From Ceratobasidium sp. AG-K (lineage: Eukaryota > Basidiomycota > Agaricomycetes > Cantharellales > Ceratobasidiaceae): a stretch of 64,000 bases of DNA. The stretch lies in contig JAWNGF010000001.1 of assembly GCA_037039685.1 (NCBI GenBank), positions 4,340,001-4,404,000 of the forward strand. Direction: 5' to 3'. The notes beneath the pieces were generated by a model. It made no database searches, was not told the origin of the DNA, and saw nothing but the letters and a program-made list of their open reading frames with translations. Within the stretch, counting starts at the first letter, position 1. Every line of letters starts with the position of its first letter. A program made the translations under genes and the position numbers. Below, piece after piece: positions 34,328 to 45,992 of this stretch.

Positions 34328-35215
34328 ATGACTCGCTTCGCTGCTCTTTTGTTGCTTGCGCCAGCGGCGCTTGCCTTTGATTATACTGTTGGCGTTGGCA
34401 AGGATGAGACAACGTAGGTTAGCTTGTGCGGACGCGCAATGATGTTGACTTTGTTTGAACAGTGGGCAACTTGGAATGGGCTTTGACCCGAGCTCTGTTC
34501 GTCCTCAGGTATGTGAAATGTCATCAAAGTATGGGATGCGTCGTTTATTCCATTTATCAAGGTCGGGGATCGTATAGTGTTCGAGTATCGCGCTGGTAGT
34601 CATAGTGCCGTAGGTAGGTTTAGATCATCCTTATATAACTTGGTTTGCACTTTTGCTCACGCGAATTTCTTTTCAGAGTCGACCTTCAAGGATCCCTGCA
34701 TCCCCAAAGCAAACGGCTATAATTCCGGTGTTGTTACCGTGGCTGATGGCACACCAGTTGACTCCAAGGGATTGCCTACGACGATTTACACCGTTCAGAG
34801 TCTTGACCCCGTTTGGTTCTTCGATCAGGCGGGAGGCCTTTGTACAAAGGGCGGCGTATTGTATGTCCACCCCTTTCCCTAACTCCTACCTTTTTAACGT
34901 TGTATCCAATACCTTACGTAGCTCGATCAATCCCGAGCTCACCGGTACGAATGTTTCCCGGGTTGCGAGAGTTAGAGTTGCCTAACGTTCATTACAGGCA
35001 CCCAAACCGCTGGCCAGTTCCGCGCCAACGCCGAGGCATCTGACCCGAGCACCGCGAGCGTCGCTCCTACCTCGGCCGCTGCCACTGCTTCCAATAATGT
35101 TGTTACCAGCACTGTTAACGTGAATAACCCCACGCAGACACCAAACGCCGCTCAAGTCACCGGCTTTTCCCTCTCTGCCTCCTTGGTCGCTCTTGGTGCT
35201 TGGTTGTTCGTCTAG
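34328..35215 (+). CDS. Secreted GPI-anchored cupredoxin (extracellular serine-rich protein)
   Basis: The signal peptide is MTRFAALLLLAPAALA. The plastocyanin-like domain follows: FDYTVGVGKDETTGQLGMGF, VGDRIVFEYRAGSHSAV with the first copper-ligand His, KDPCIPKANGYNSGVV, and LDPVWFFDQAGGLCTKGGVFSIN. The usual second His and Met positions are altered here (a WFF...C pattern), so copper binding by a complete type-1 site is not assured. A Ser/Thr/Ala-rich stalk (SDPSTASVAPTSAAATASN) leads to a hydrophobic C-terminus (GFSLSASLVALGAWLFV) typical of GPI attachment. Six exons with 50-60-base introns. Such proteins are abundant on basidiomycete cell walls; their roles are mostly unknown. Confidence 0.82.
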
Positions 35216-35621
35216 ACATGTGGTGGCGAGTGCCCAACAGAGGATATTTTCTGGACATTTAGACTTCTTTTAATTCACTCGAGCATGGACTTGGTGCTGT
35301 CCTTCTGATCACTACTACAAATACATCTTCATTCCTTGCTCATGCTTCTAGAAATCAGATTCAGCTGCGCCATGTGAGCGTATTGATCTAGGTCTGAAAA
35401 CTGTCTGAAACCGGTAGTTTCATGCGGGTGGTGCCAGCGGCTAGGAACCGAAGCACTTATTACCGGGCGCTTAGCAAAGTATATCACCAGCCGCGCGGAC
35501 CGCCGCTTGAGGATGGCCTGATCTCATGCACCTCAACTCGGCTGCCGACTCCATTACTTCATTTCCCAGAGTCAACGCCCATTCATTCTGCACCTTACCA
35601 CCACGACACGACAATCACGAC
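35216..35621. other. Intergenic region before the SYLF-SH3 gene
   Basis: These 406 bases hold the 3' end of the cupredoxin transcript and the promoter of the next gene; no other feature was seen. Confidence 0.4.
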
Positions 35622-37779
35622 ATGAAGTTCAACTCCCCCCTCCCAGTTAGGTGCGTGTCTATCCTATTGCAGCGGCAACACCCCCAGCTTATCTAGACAC
35701 CCTCCAGTGTGCCAAAAGAATGCGAAAAGGCGACCAAGATATTATTATCATTTGTGGATTCGAGAAACGATGGCTTGGATGGCGTAAGTACTGTCGAGTG
35801 CCGACTGCGGAACACCAGCTAACGCACATTCCCTTGTCTATAGCTCGTCCCACGACAAATTCTTGAACAAGCACATGGCTTTGCGATATTCACAGTCGTC
35901 AAGGCTGGCTTTCTTTTCTCTGCGCGAGCAGGCAGCGGGATCGTCATTGCTCGATTACCCGACGGCAGTAAGTGCCAGCACGATCAGCGCTAGCCAACCC
36001 ATCTCATAAATTATATTAGCATGGTCCGCACCTAGCGCGATAGGCTCGGCAGGCATGGGCGTAGGTGGACAAGCTGGCGCCGAGGTGACCGACTTTCTCA
36101 TCGTGCTCAACACGCGAGCGGCAAGTCCCATTCTCCCAATTCAGTCAATTTCTGACCATCGTACGATTTTAGGCCGTAAAATCATTTATGTCCGCTGGTT
36201 CGCTGACGCTTGGCGGGAACATGAGTCTTGCGGTTGGTCCTGTAGGACGTAATGGGGGTGCTGAGGTTGCACTCAATAGCAAAGGCAAGGTCGCTGCCAT
36301 GTATTCGTACAGCCGGACCAAGGGGCTCTTCGGCGGCATCAGCCTCGAGGGTTCTATTATCGTCGAACGCCAAGACGCGAACGCAATAGCTTATGAAGCA
36401 GACGTTACGTCTAAACAGCTTCTCAGCGGCGTGGTTCCGACACCACCGTGGGCTCAAGGTCTCGTCCGTGCTCTTGAGCGCTGCACTGGCCTCCCGACGG
36501 GCCAAAAATGGATACAGGAGGACCGAACGGGGAGCGACGTGAGTGGTGGATACCACTTTGGTGGCGTGGGTTCGTCAAGCAGTCAGTCGAGTCCCAGAGG
36601 CGCCATGGGCATCCTCGATCGCACCAGGCGCATGTCGGGCGCGTTCTCGCCTTCCTGGGGACGAAAGAAGAACGCGACGAGCTACTTTCCCGACTCCCAG
36701 GATGAGTTTACCGAGCCCCCGATGGCCGCACGCTCTCCTTTCTCGGACAACCGCAAGTCCTTGTCATTTTCGAGCAAGCCCGCCGATCGACTGGACGGGT
36801 TTGATACCCACTTCGAGTCGGACTTTATTCCCAGACAATCGGCCGAGTCCAACCGGCTGTCAAGGGACCCCCCACGCAAATCGGTGGAAGACTACGAGAC
36901 TCGAATGCGCCAAAATGCCTCGCCGTACAGCGCACTCGGTGGACCGTCGCCCACTCAAACCCAATTTGCGGATATTTCAGCTCAGCAACGTCTAGCAATC
37001 AGTCGGGAGAACTCATTCAAGTCGAATACCAGTTCATTCTTTTCACGCAACAAGGACAAGGACAAGGACGCAGGTTCCAACGGCCGACCGAGTTCTACGT
37101 ACGGCGGGGTGGGAGGCTGGAGTGCCAAGTTCACTCGAAAAGACAGTGACCGCAAGACCAAGCAGTTTGACCTCATGACTGGCGATGATGACGACAACGA
37201 CCCATTCAACTCTAGTTCTTACCGCGACGCTCCTGCGACCACCAACGGAACCGGATTAGGAGCTCGACAAAGCTTCGAAAGCGGAAATGGTGGACCATGG
37301 AGCTCCAACGTGGCCAGTAACGGTCACGGACAGAACGGGAATGGACGGGGTTTCTACCCCGGACTGGTGGAGACCGACTTGAACATGGCCAACAAGGAGG
37401 CGAACCTATGGGAAGACGATCCGTTTAGCCAAAAGCCCGCACGACAGCCCACACCCAAGATTTCAACTAAGCCTGGATTGCGAGAACCCCAAACGGAAGG
37501 TGTAGCACGGGCGATCGCATTGTTTGATTTTGTGGCACAAGAGGTGAGGCAGGCTACCGAAATTTGTCCGTTGCTTGAGACTAACCTAGTCCGTAGTCTG
37601 GCGATCTGTCATTCAACAAGGGTGACATCATCACAGTTGTTAAAAAGACGAACTCGATGGATGACTGGTATGTCCAATCGTGAACCTTGTCGGCTCGAAA
37701 CTGACCATCCCGTAGGTGGACAGGCAAAGTAAACGGCAAACAAGGCATTTTTCCAGCGAATTTTACAGAAGTTGTATGA
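35622..37779 (+). CDS. SYLF-SH3 actin/endocytosis protein (Ysc84/Lsb3-like)
   Basis: Starts MKFNSPLPVS, then VPKECEKATKILLSF. The SYLF lipid-binding domain spans about 230 residues: ILEQAHGFAIFTVVKAGFLFSARAGSGIVIARL, WSAPSAIGSAGMGVGGQAGAE, TDFLIVLNTRAAVKSFM, LTLGGNMSLAVGPVGRN, YSYSRTKGLFGGISLEGS, ITSKQLLSG-like VTSKQLLSGVVPTPP. A disordered Ser/Asn/Arg-rich linker of about 330 residues contains two DPF motifs (NDNDPFNSS, WEDDPFSQ). The C-terminal SH3 domain (ARAIALFDFVAQESGDLSFNKGDII, DDWWTGKVNGKQGIFPANFTEVV) is split by two introns and has the ALYDF, WW and PxNY-type (PANF) signature. Ysc84 family proteins bind PI lipids and F-actin and bind Las17 through SH3 at endocytic patches. The linker is longer than in yeast. 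Confidence 0.92.
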
Positions 37780-37920
37780 TCACAATCTACGCCCCCCTTC
37801 ACTGTATTCATACCCCGCGATGTTTGTATGTACAACGCCCCGTTTAAAATATTCAAAATGGCCTTGTATATTGAACGTATTAGTATCGAGTTTTAAGAAA
37901 CATTTCAGTCGTTAAAATCA

Positions 37921-40472
37921 TTAGTTCTCAGTCCAAAGATCCACAATTTTCTTGGCCGCGGTCTGTACTGCTTGTTCCTCCTGCTCCGCTGCAAGAATAT
38001 CCGTAAGAATGGGCTTAATTTCGGCCTTGACCTTGTCCAGAATCTTGACAGAAGACGACTCCGAGCTTGAAACGCTGCCAAAGAGCGTGCATACGTTGGC
38101 GCGCAGCTGGGGCGGGAACGACTTGTCTTCGTTCTTCAAGATGATCTTGAGCATGTCGAGCAATATCGGGTGTTCGATCGTTCCTTGGTCTGGTGAGGGC
38201 TTGACCCCCGTGACGAGCGCCATTGGGACGTCAAGAGCTCGGTCAAAGGCGCCGATCACATATCGAGCTATCAATGAAACTCATCAAGCCTTGTTCTTCC
38301 CGAGTAACCATAAACTGACCTCCAGCAGATTGGCTCCCCAACAATGTTAGGGCCACAATTCCTTCATTCAACAAGACGGGATACTTGCGACTCCTTCCGA
38401 TAAGTTCGGCCAAAGCCCTTGTACTCGACCGGTTCGACAACCTACGCACCGCCCGCCTACGCACCGTAACTTCTTCAGGACTGCTAGGCGACCAGAGTGA
38501 CTTGATTGCGTTCACAAGCACTCGTGCAGCTTCAGACTTGAGCGCTACGGTATCGGAGCGTTGGGAGAGATTGATAACTTGGTCCATGCCGCTAACTGTG
38601 TCGTCATCCGATTCGTCATGGTCGATGGTCGGAGAGGCTGCGATGGCAGATGTGGGCGTCGCCTGGGGGAGGACAAGTCGAATCGTGTTGTTTGCTGCGA
38701 GGCCAAGGTTAGTGGGGTGTCATGCGATATTTGGGATGGGACCGACCATTGCCCAAGCACAAGTGTTTCGCGATTCCGACGGCAGATGCTTGGACAGCTT
38801 CTGCTCTGTCTGATTCGCTGTCCCAGACGTTGGATGCGCTGAGCGCTTCGAGAACCCCAGCATCGCCTAGCACGGACTTGTTTGCGGCTGGCTGAGCAAG
38901 GTGCTTGAGAAGACCGAGTACACCATGTTTAACCTTCATATCCGTTGCAGGAGTGATAAACGGAACGAGGTCTGGAACGATAGAAGTAGGTGGAGCGACG
39001 AGCGCAATGCAGTAATCATCTTTACAGCGCATAAACTCAGGTCAATTGTCGATAGGCAGCGCGATAAGGATGGCTCACCTCGACGAGCCAAGTTACCCAA
39101 GGCCAGCGTCGCACAAATAACCAGATCATCCCTCGCCTCGGCAGGGTCCACGGTTCGGTACTGCCTAATCCAAGCCAACATAGCCGTAACGAACCAGCCT
39201 CCATTCTGCTCATTCTCGTCCCACAGCTTGGCGACAGCTTCGTCTTCTCCTGCAACGACCACGATCGCCTTGATCACCGCGCCCTTGCACAACCCCACAG
39301 TCTTTTCCCACCGCGCACGGTCCTTGCCGGTTGAATCAGTAGTACGCCAATCAGGCAATGACTGGGCGAATTCGATAAACTTCAAGATGATTCGGATAGA
39401 GTTGGGATCGCTCGCGAGCGCAAGTCGGATGTCATGCGAGTCAAGGGTGAGAGATTCGAGCAACATGCATGCGGCTTCAAGCATTTCGAGGTCAGTGGCG
39501 ATCAAGTCGGGAGGGGAAGATTCGGCAGGCTTGGAGCTCGTGTGGGTAGGCGTACGTGTGCCTTGGGCCCCAAACACGTCGAGTGGTTTGAGAAGGTATG
39601 GAAGGCATGTAGGTTTGAACTCGGGTGTGGGCTCTGTTCCAGTCGTGAATTTGGAGTCAAATTGGTAGGTCGATGTGACTCACCGAGATCATGAAGAGAA
39701 TCAATCAATCGCCGAGTCCACGATGAGAGTCCACTTCGCCAAGTCCAAGTCTCGGGTTCCTCCTCGCCAGAAACTGTCTTTGTCCACGATCCAACTCGAT
39801 AAATCTCGCTGGAAAGTTTCAGGACAATTGTCGGGGCGTCGAGTTCAATCATTTTGGTCCGCATAATATCTCCAAGACGCGCATAAATACAGGTTTTGGC
39901 GGCCTGGGTCAGACTTACTGTTTTTCATACTCGCGTTGAGGAGGAAGCCAATCGCAGTTTTGGCTACCATGAGGTCTTCCAGTTGGAGATCGAGTCCTTC
40001 TTTGCCATAGGCGTCGAGAGTTGAAAGTACATGTTGGATTAGGCCGACGTCCAGGAGTCGCTGCCTATTGCCGTCTAGAGGGTCGTCAAGAAATGCAAAG
40101 CAAGGGCTCCAGAAGACGCGCACCATTGTCATTACACAGGTTTGCTGCGACTCGCAGCAATTCGTATAGAACGGTGCGCGCGGCTCCAGCCGGTCGAGAA
40201 TTGTCTTCAGTTACTACCGACTTCCAGATGGCCGCAAGAGACTCTGGCAACTCGGTCTTTCCCAGGTCCGTTCGGATACTCGCTAAGAGCAAGACAAATG
40301 TCAGGTGGCTCGGAGGGCCGTAACCGGTTGGTCCTGCTTACCGGCTGTTGGAGCCCTCAGGGCATTGGCGACAGACTGGAATGAATTTTCGAGCTCTGCG
40401 AAATCCGGGGTAGCACTCTTTGATTGAGTAATTATCGCTTGTAGGGGTCCTTCAAGTTGCGCGTCAGCCATG
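37921..40472 (-). CDS. Armadillo-repeat protein resembling SmgGDS (RAP1GDS1)
   Basis: Starts MADAQLEGPLQAIITQ. Repeated ARM-like helix sets run throughout: ARTVLYELLRVAANLCNDNGARLLEPL, GLIQHVLSTLDAYG, AKTAIGFLLNASMKN, LEMLEAACMLLESLTLDSHD, DDLVICATLALGNLARRDDYC, MKVKHGVLGLLKHLAQP, ALSASNVWDSESDRAEAVQASAVG, KSEAARVLVNAIKSLW, LLNEGIVALTLLGSQ. The phrasing LALGNLAR and HGVLGLLKHL with a final acidic helix (VQTAAKKIVDLWTEN) resembles SmgGDS, an ARM chaperone and guanine-nucleotide exchange factor for prenylated small GTPases such as Rho and Rap. An adaptor role for another GTPase cannot be excluded. Seven or so introns. It diverges from OLE1 across 566 bp. Confidence 0.75.
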
Positions 40473-41038
40473 GTTGAGGATGTGGATGCAAGGGGAGGAT
40501 GAGGCTGTTCGCAACATGATGAGATGAGGCTATGCTATTGTATTAGACGCCGGTCGCTCAAGTAAACAAATGCGCGTTCTTGCGAGCTGATCACGATAAA
40601 TTTATAACTTTTCCGGTCGGCCCGGCATCGAAGAATGGGTAACCTTGTGCCTGTCAAAACTCCCCCAGTCGTTTTTAGATGTCAAACCTGGGTATACGCG
40701 GATTGACCGAATCCCTTGAGCCTTATCATTGGCATGGGATCGGGCAACGTCTGAAAGAGCCCGGGTCCCGGAGTTAGGAATAAATGTGGGGTAAACGACG
40801 TAACTATGCTCCACGAGTGCGTGCCGCAGTGTAGAGAATTTGTAGAAGACATACGGGAGATGACGGTTCGGATTGTTGGGGCGTTTTTTTACCGCCCCAA
40901 CCCAAGCGCATCAAATGTGGTATAAATTGGGTGCTCCCCCCACACTTTTTCTCCACCGCCATCCCCCCTGGTTGTGTCCATAGACGACTTTCTGGTCCCC
41001 TCTTTATACTCGGATACGACATCGTATACCATCCAAAA
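40473..41038. promoter_or_regulatory. Shared promoter region of the SmgGDS-like gene and OLE1, with OLE1 TATA box
   Basis: This is the divergent intergenic region. TATAAATT at 40921-40928 lies 118 bases before the OLE1 ATG and is followed by a C/T-rich tract (40934-40970), the usual fungal initiator context. A GTTGGGGCGTTTTTTTACCGCCCC inverted repeat (GGGGCG/CGCCCC, about 40878-40898) lies just upstream and could be an operator. Confidence 0.5.
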
Positions 41039-42761
41039 ATGGCTGCTACTGGCCCCCAACGCCGCTCGGCTGCGTCCAAAAATGAGCGGGATGTCGTTCC
41101 TGTCGACATTAACATTCCCGACAACTACGTCCAGCACACGCTCGAGACGACAAAGCCCCTTCCGCCAGTCACCATGCAAAACTGGTGAGTTTTATTCCAG
41201 CCCAATCGCCCCAACGCGCATTTAGTCTTGGGGCACGTGGTCAGGGCTGACAACAAAAATTTAGGTGGAAAGAGCTCAACTACCTCAACTGTGTGCTCGT
41301 GGGCGTGACTCCGCTCATTGCGCTCTACGGCGCCTTCACTACCAAGCTGCAATGGCAGACCGCACTATTTTCTGTGTTTTGGTACTTTGTCACCGGTCTG
41401 GGTATCACTGCCGGCTATCACCGGCTGTGGGCACACCGGTCTTACAACGCCTCAAAGCCGCTCGAGTATGCTTTGGCCATGGCTGGCGCAGGCGCCGTGC
41501 AGGGCTCTATCAAGTGGTGGTCGCGTGGACACCGTGCTCACCATCGCTACACCGACACCGATCTCGACCCCTATGGCGCCCACCACGGTCTTATCTGGTC
41601 TCACATTGGTATGTTGTCTTGCAACAAGCGCCGGCACATTCACTCATTTTTGTTCAGGTTGGATGGTCTTCAAGCCCCGCCGCAAGCCCGGTGTCGCTGA
41701 CGTCTCTGACTTGTCCAAGAACGAGATTGTCAGGTGGCAACACCGCTGGTATCTGTGGTTGATCATCATCATGGCCTTTGGTATCCCCACCGTCGTTCCT
41801 GGTCTCTGCTGGGGTGACTGGCGTGGCGGTTACTTCTATGCCGGCGCTGCTCGCTTGTGCTTCGTCCACCACGTAAGTAAATATTATCTGCTTGCCGAAC
41901 AATTATCTAATCTTCCTCCAGTCGACCTTCTGTGTCAACTCGCTTGCGCACTGGCTCGGAGAGACCCCCTTTGATGACAAGCACACTCCTCGTGATCACC
42001 TCATCACCGCGCTTGTTACCATTGGCGAAGGCTACCACAACTTCCACCACCAGTTCCCGATGGACTACCGCAATGCCATCAAGTGGTATCAGTACGATCC
42101 TACCAAGTGGTTCATTACTACCATGTCCTGGTTGGGTCTTGCGAGCCATCTCAAGGTCTTCCCCGACAACGAGGTTCAAAAGGGTCAGATGACTATGCAG
42201 CTGAAGAAGATCAAGCGCGTCGCGGACAATATCGAGTGGCCCAAGAGCTCCAACGACTTACCTGTCATCTCTTGGAGCGAGTTCCAGACCCTTGCCAAGG
42301 AACGTAATCTGGTCCTTATCTCTGGCTTTATCCACGATGTGTCGTCGTTCATGAACGAACACCCCGGAGGCAAACACCTGTTGACCAAGATGATCGGCAA
42401 GGACGCGACGACCGCTTTCTTCGGGGGTGTCTACGACCACTCGAACGCTGCGCACAACCTGCTTGCCATGATGCGCGTCGGTGTCCTCCATGGTGGCCTC
42501 GAGCTCGAGTCTGAGAAGGCCGTCCCGCCCTCGCAGAAGCTCCGCGTTGTCTCACACGCAGAGCTCAAGGAGCTCAGTGGCCTGCCTGCTGTCGACTCGC
42601 CTTCATCTCCCCGCGCCCGGCACGAGTCTCCGCCGCTGTCCGACTTTGGCAGTGACCAGGGATTGGGCTCGAGCCCTTCATCTGGCGGTGAAGAGGAGGA
42701 TTTGCCTAGGACGCCGACTGCAGAGCTTTCCTTCGAGCTCCCCTCAACGTCCAAGGCATGA
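41039..42761 (+). CDS. OLE1: Stearoyl-CoA delta-9 desaturase with fused cytochrome b5 domain
   Basis: Starts MAATGPQRRSAASKNERD. Membrane segments flank three histidine boxes: [15 protein letters not shown] and HNFHHQFP, all intact di-iron ligands. The spacing NALVVG-like [58 protein letters not shown] and GEGYHNFHHQFPMDYRN is typical of fungal Ole1. The C-terminal cytochrome b5 domain (ISWSEFQTLAKERNLVLISG, HDVSSFMNEHPGGKHLL, GVYDHSNAAHNLLAMM) has both axial haem histidines. A Ser/Pro/Glu tail ends STSKA. The enzyme introduces the cis-9 double bond into palmitoyl- and stearoyl-CoA at the ER using its own b5 domain as electron donor. Introns at about 41187-41263, 41609-41657 and 41873-41920. 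Confidence 0.97.
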
Positions 42762-44157
42762 GGTTTCGGTTGATTTATTGGTCTGGTCTCAGCATCCATG
42801 TGTATTATTTTGTTGCAACGCTTTTTTGGTGGGTGGGGACTGGGAGGGGGTGTTATGATGATGGCGGGGATTTGAATGTGGATCTGTCTGTCCTGCACTA
42901 TTGGAACTTTGTGTAGGGTATAGAAATGATAACTTTCACCTGAAATATTTGTGTGGGTTTGAGTCGCCGGCTGGATTGATAAACGCGAGAGGGTAACGTT
43001 TGAGTGGGTCTTGATTCTCTTTAGCTTGACGGGTGCTGGCGCTTCCAGCTTGTAGTAGGCTCGGTCGCTGTGTTCTCGTGAGTTGACGGGAGGAGTTGAT
43101 CTCAGTTCCCTAACTGTATGCGGCGGCTCAAACTCAACACACGACTGAACTTTGGTTCCTTGACCCCTGGGAAGCACAATATACATAGGTCATGCGCCAG
43201 ATGGATTTTAGATCGTTGCCTTTCAGTATCTTGAGGGAGTAAATTTAGTTTAGAGTCTTGCTTGGTCAAATGATGCGAATCCGAGCATGTCCGCTGGTTT
43301 GGCCGAGCCGACATGCACGTGATGGATCGGCCTGATCGCGAGACTCCGGCAGGAACAAATCTCATCAGCATGAGACCTACCCACGATAATATGCACATCT
43401 AGTCAGCTTTGACACATGTATTGCGCTATTTCTATGATGTCGCATCGCTCTCAACTCGGAGCAAGCACGCCAGGCTGTACGGTAATCACCTTCGCAGCGT
43501 TTGTCGGTCAATCTACGGACCAGTCTGCGAGGCGCTCGGACTCGCTTCTTGGGTGCTACTATTTAACTTTTGCACTTGGGGTCGAGAAGAACAGATGACA
43601 CCTTTGCCAAGCACCTCGTCTTCCGGTATTTTACCTCGACATGAGCTAATTTCGTGTCCGCGTGATGTGCGTACGGAGAAATACGAGGCTTCTCACATGC
43701 GCGACTTGAGAACCAGCGCAATTACTTTTAGCTAGGTTATGCTAGTGTGATGTCTATTCTGCCTTGGTATTAGCTCTCACCCCTATAGCGACGTGCATTA
43801 CGAATGTCAGGTCCCTATATTACTTGGGTCTTGTGACAAACTCGAGAGCACGGGTACATCTCCAGGACCATCAATGGGTACCCTCGCCTAGGCGGGATTC
43901 GAGGCCCTACAGTGATGTTACCCAAATCCCGACTAGCTCCCGACTGTTTTTGCCGATGTGAGAATAGCGCGCTATAGTTACGTTCTCCCACTGCGAAATG
44001 TCGGATAATCCACTACGGGCGTGCATGTACAGGCTGGCGACTTTGGTTCTCGCATTCACATTTGAAGCACAGGTCGTGTATAAAAAGTGGCCACCTGAGC
44101 TCCTCGGTTTCCTCAGGTCATTCTCGACTCTTGTCTTTCACTTGCAGGTTTTTCGAC
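42762..44157. other. Intergenic 1.4 kb between OLE1 and GH6, includes GH6 promoter
   Basis: No coding exon recognised. The right end carries a TATA box. The long upstream region fits a carbon-regulated cellulase promoter, but I did not identify specific repressor or activator sites with confidence. Confidence 0.4.
44079..44086 (+). promoter_or_regulatory. TATA box of the GH6 gene
   Basis: TATAAAAA, 79 bases upstream of the ATG at 44158, followed by a pyrimidine-rich leader (TTCTCGACTCTTGTCTTTC). Spacing is normal for a strongly expressed secreted-enzyme gene. Confidence 0.55.
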
Positions 44158-45793
44158 ATGATCAACGCTCTCTCCGTCGGCTCTTTGGCCGTCGCCTTTT
44201 TGGCCTCTGGCGCCTTGGCCCAATCTCCTGTCTACGGACAGTGCGGCGGCACTGGCTGGGGTGGTGGGTAGCCTGTTTCTAATCTGATTTACAAAAATTA
44301 AACGCATTCATTTAGGTGCAACCACCTGCGTGTCTGGTGCAACTTGCACTTACGTGAACGCCTGGTACTCCCAGTGCTTGCCCGGCTCCGGCTCCGGTGG
44401 CAGCACCACGGCCACCACAACTAAGACTACCTCTGCCACCACCACCGCAACGACTTCGGCTTCGACTCCCACCAGCACCGTGGGCCCCTCCGACAACCCA
44501 TACACCTCGGACTACACCGTCTGGCTCTCGCCTTACTACGCTGCCGAGGTCGCCGCCGCAGTCAAGAACATCTCTGACGCCACCCTCGCTGCAAAAGCCG
44601 CCAAGGTTGCCAACATCCCCACCTTCACCTGGTTCGATGTTCGTGCCAAGGTCCCGACCCTCGGTACATACCTCGCCGACGCTCAGGCCAAGTACACGAG
44701 CACCGGCAAGAAGCAGCTCGTTCAGATCGTCGTCTATGATCTTCCGGACCGCGACTGCCACGCCAAGGCCTCCAACGGAGAGCTTTCTTCTGCCAACGGT
44801 GGTGAAGCGCTCTACAAGCAATACATTGATGATATCGCTGCTTGGATTACCCGTAAGTTTGGATACGTGCATAGGAATGGCCAAATGTTTAACAGCCTGT
44901 TCTCTCAGAGTATCCTCAGATCCGTGTTGTCGCTGTTGTCGAGCCCGATTCCCTTGCCAACTTGGTCACCAACTTGAGCGACCCTCGCTGCGCCGCTGCC
45001 CAGGAAGTTTACAAGCGCTCGACCATCTACGCTATCCAGAAGCTCAGCCAGCCCAACATCTACCTCTACCTCGATGCCGGCCACGCTGGCTGGCTCGGAT
45101 GGCCCGCGAACATCGCCCCGGCTGCCCAGCTCTTCGGTAACCTCCTCACCTCGGCTGGTGGTTCCTACCGTGTCCGTGGTCTCGCTACCAGTGAGTACCT
45201 TTATAGTATGTATATGCGCTCGAACAGTGATTGACATTTTGCCTTGCAGACGTTGCCAACTACAATGCGATCACTGCCTGCCTCTGCTGACCCCGTCACC
45301 CCGCCCAACCCGAACTACGACGAGCAGCACTACATCTCTGCCCTCATCCCTCTCCTCCAGCAGTACAACTTCCCCGCCCACTTCATCGTCGACCAGGGCC
45401 GTTCGGGTGTCCAGAACATCCGTGACGAGTGGGGCAACTGGTGCAACATCGAGGGTGCCGGATTTGGTCAGCGCCCCGGAACCAGCACCGTTAACGGCAT
45501 CGAGTCAGTAGCCTACCTTAGTTTTACCAAGGACTTGAACTAACCTGTTCTCCTCCCTCAGCCAAGTCGTCTGGATCAAGCCCGGTGGAGAGAGTGACGG
45601 TACCTCCAACACCGCCGCTACCCGCTACGACTCTACCTGCGGCCTCAACGACGCCAAGAAGCCCGCTCCTGAGGCTGGTACCTGGTTCCAGGACTACTTC
45701 GTTGACCTCGTAAGTCATACGTACTCGTTATAGTTCAGCGAAATGCTAACGCATTCAATTCTACAGGTCAAGTACGCCAGCCCCGCCCTCTAG
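44158..45793 (+). pseudogene. GH6 cellobiohydrolase II with N-terminal CBM1, apparent frameshift
   Basis: The signal peptide is MINALSVGSLAVAFLASGALA. CBM1 follows ([31 protein letters not shown]), then a Thr/Ser linker and the GH6 domain. The domain has the signature [18 protein letters not shown] (proton-donor Asp), [37 protein letters not shown], then NPNYDEQHYISAL, HFIVDQGRSGVQNIRDEWG, VVWIKPGGESDGTS and PEAGTWFQDYFVDLVKYASPAL. All splice junctions keep frame except one place. Inside the exon beginning at 45250, frame changes by +1 between NYNAIT and ADPVTPP; read straight through it meets TGA at 45288-45290. One extra base near 45279 explains it. Either this is a recent lesion in a processive, non-reducing-end cellulase, or a sequencing error; everything else looks functional. 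Confidence 0.88.
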
Positions 45794-45992
45794 ACGATAC
45801 CTGTTCGGCCTTTGGTTTTTGGCATTGGTCCTGACACCCCGTTTGAATAAGGCGGGCTTGTGAATTTTTGTATCAACTTGCAAAATAGCAATTTCTTTTC
45901 ATCTTTTGATCAGCCTTGCATTTTTCAGTGGTTTGATTCATTTACATTTCCAGCCGTGACTACACATCCATTCGGGCTTTCTACGCGTCCTC

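Noticed and set aside
43409..43735. Possible small gene between OLE1 and the cellulase
   Set aside because: 109 codons with no motif, no flanking exons and no coding-like composition.
44312..44884. 190-codon minus-strand frame opposite the GH6 gene, Gly/Val-rich
   Set aside because: Shadow of the Thr/Ser linker and catalytic exon of the cellulase, whose motifs are unmistakable on the plus strand.
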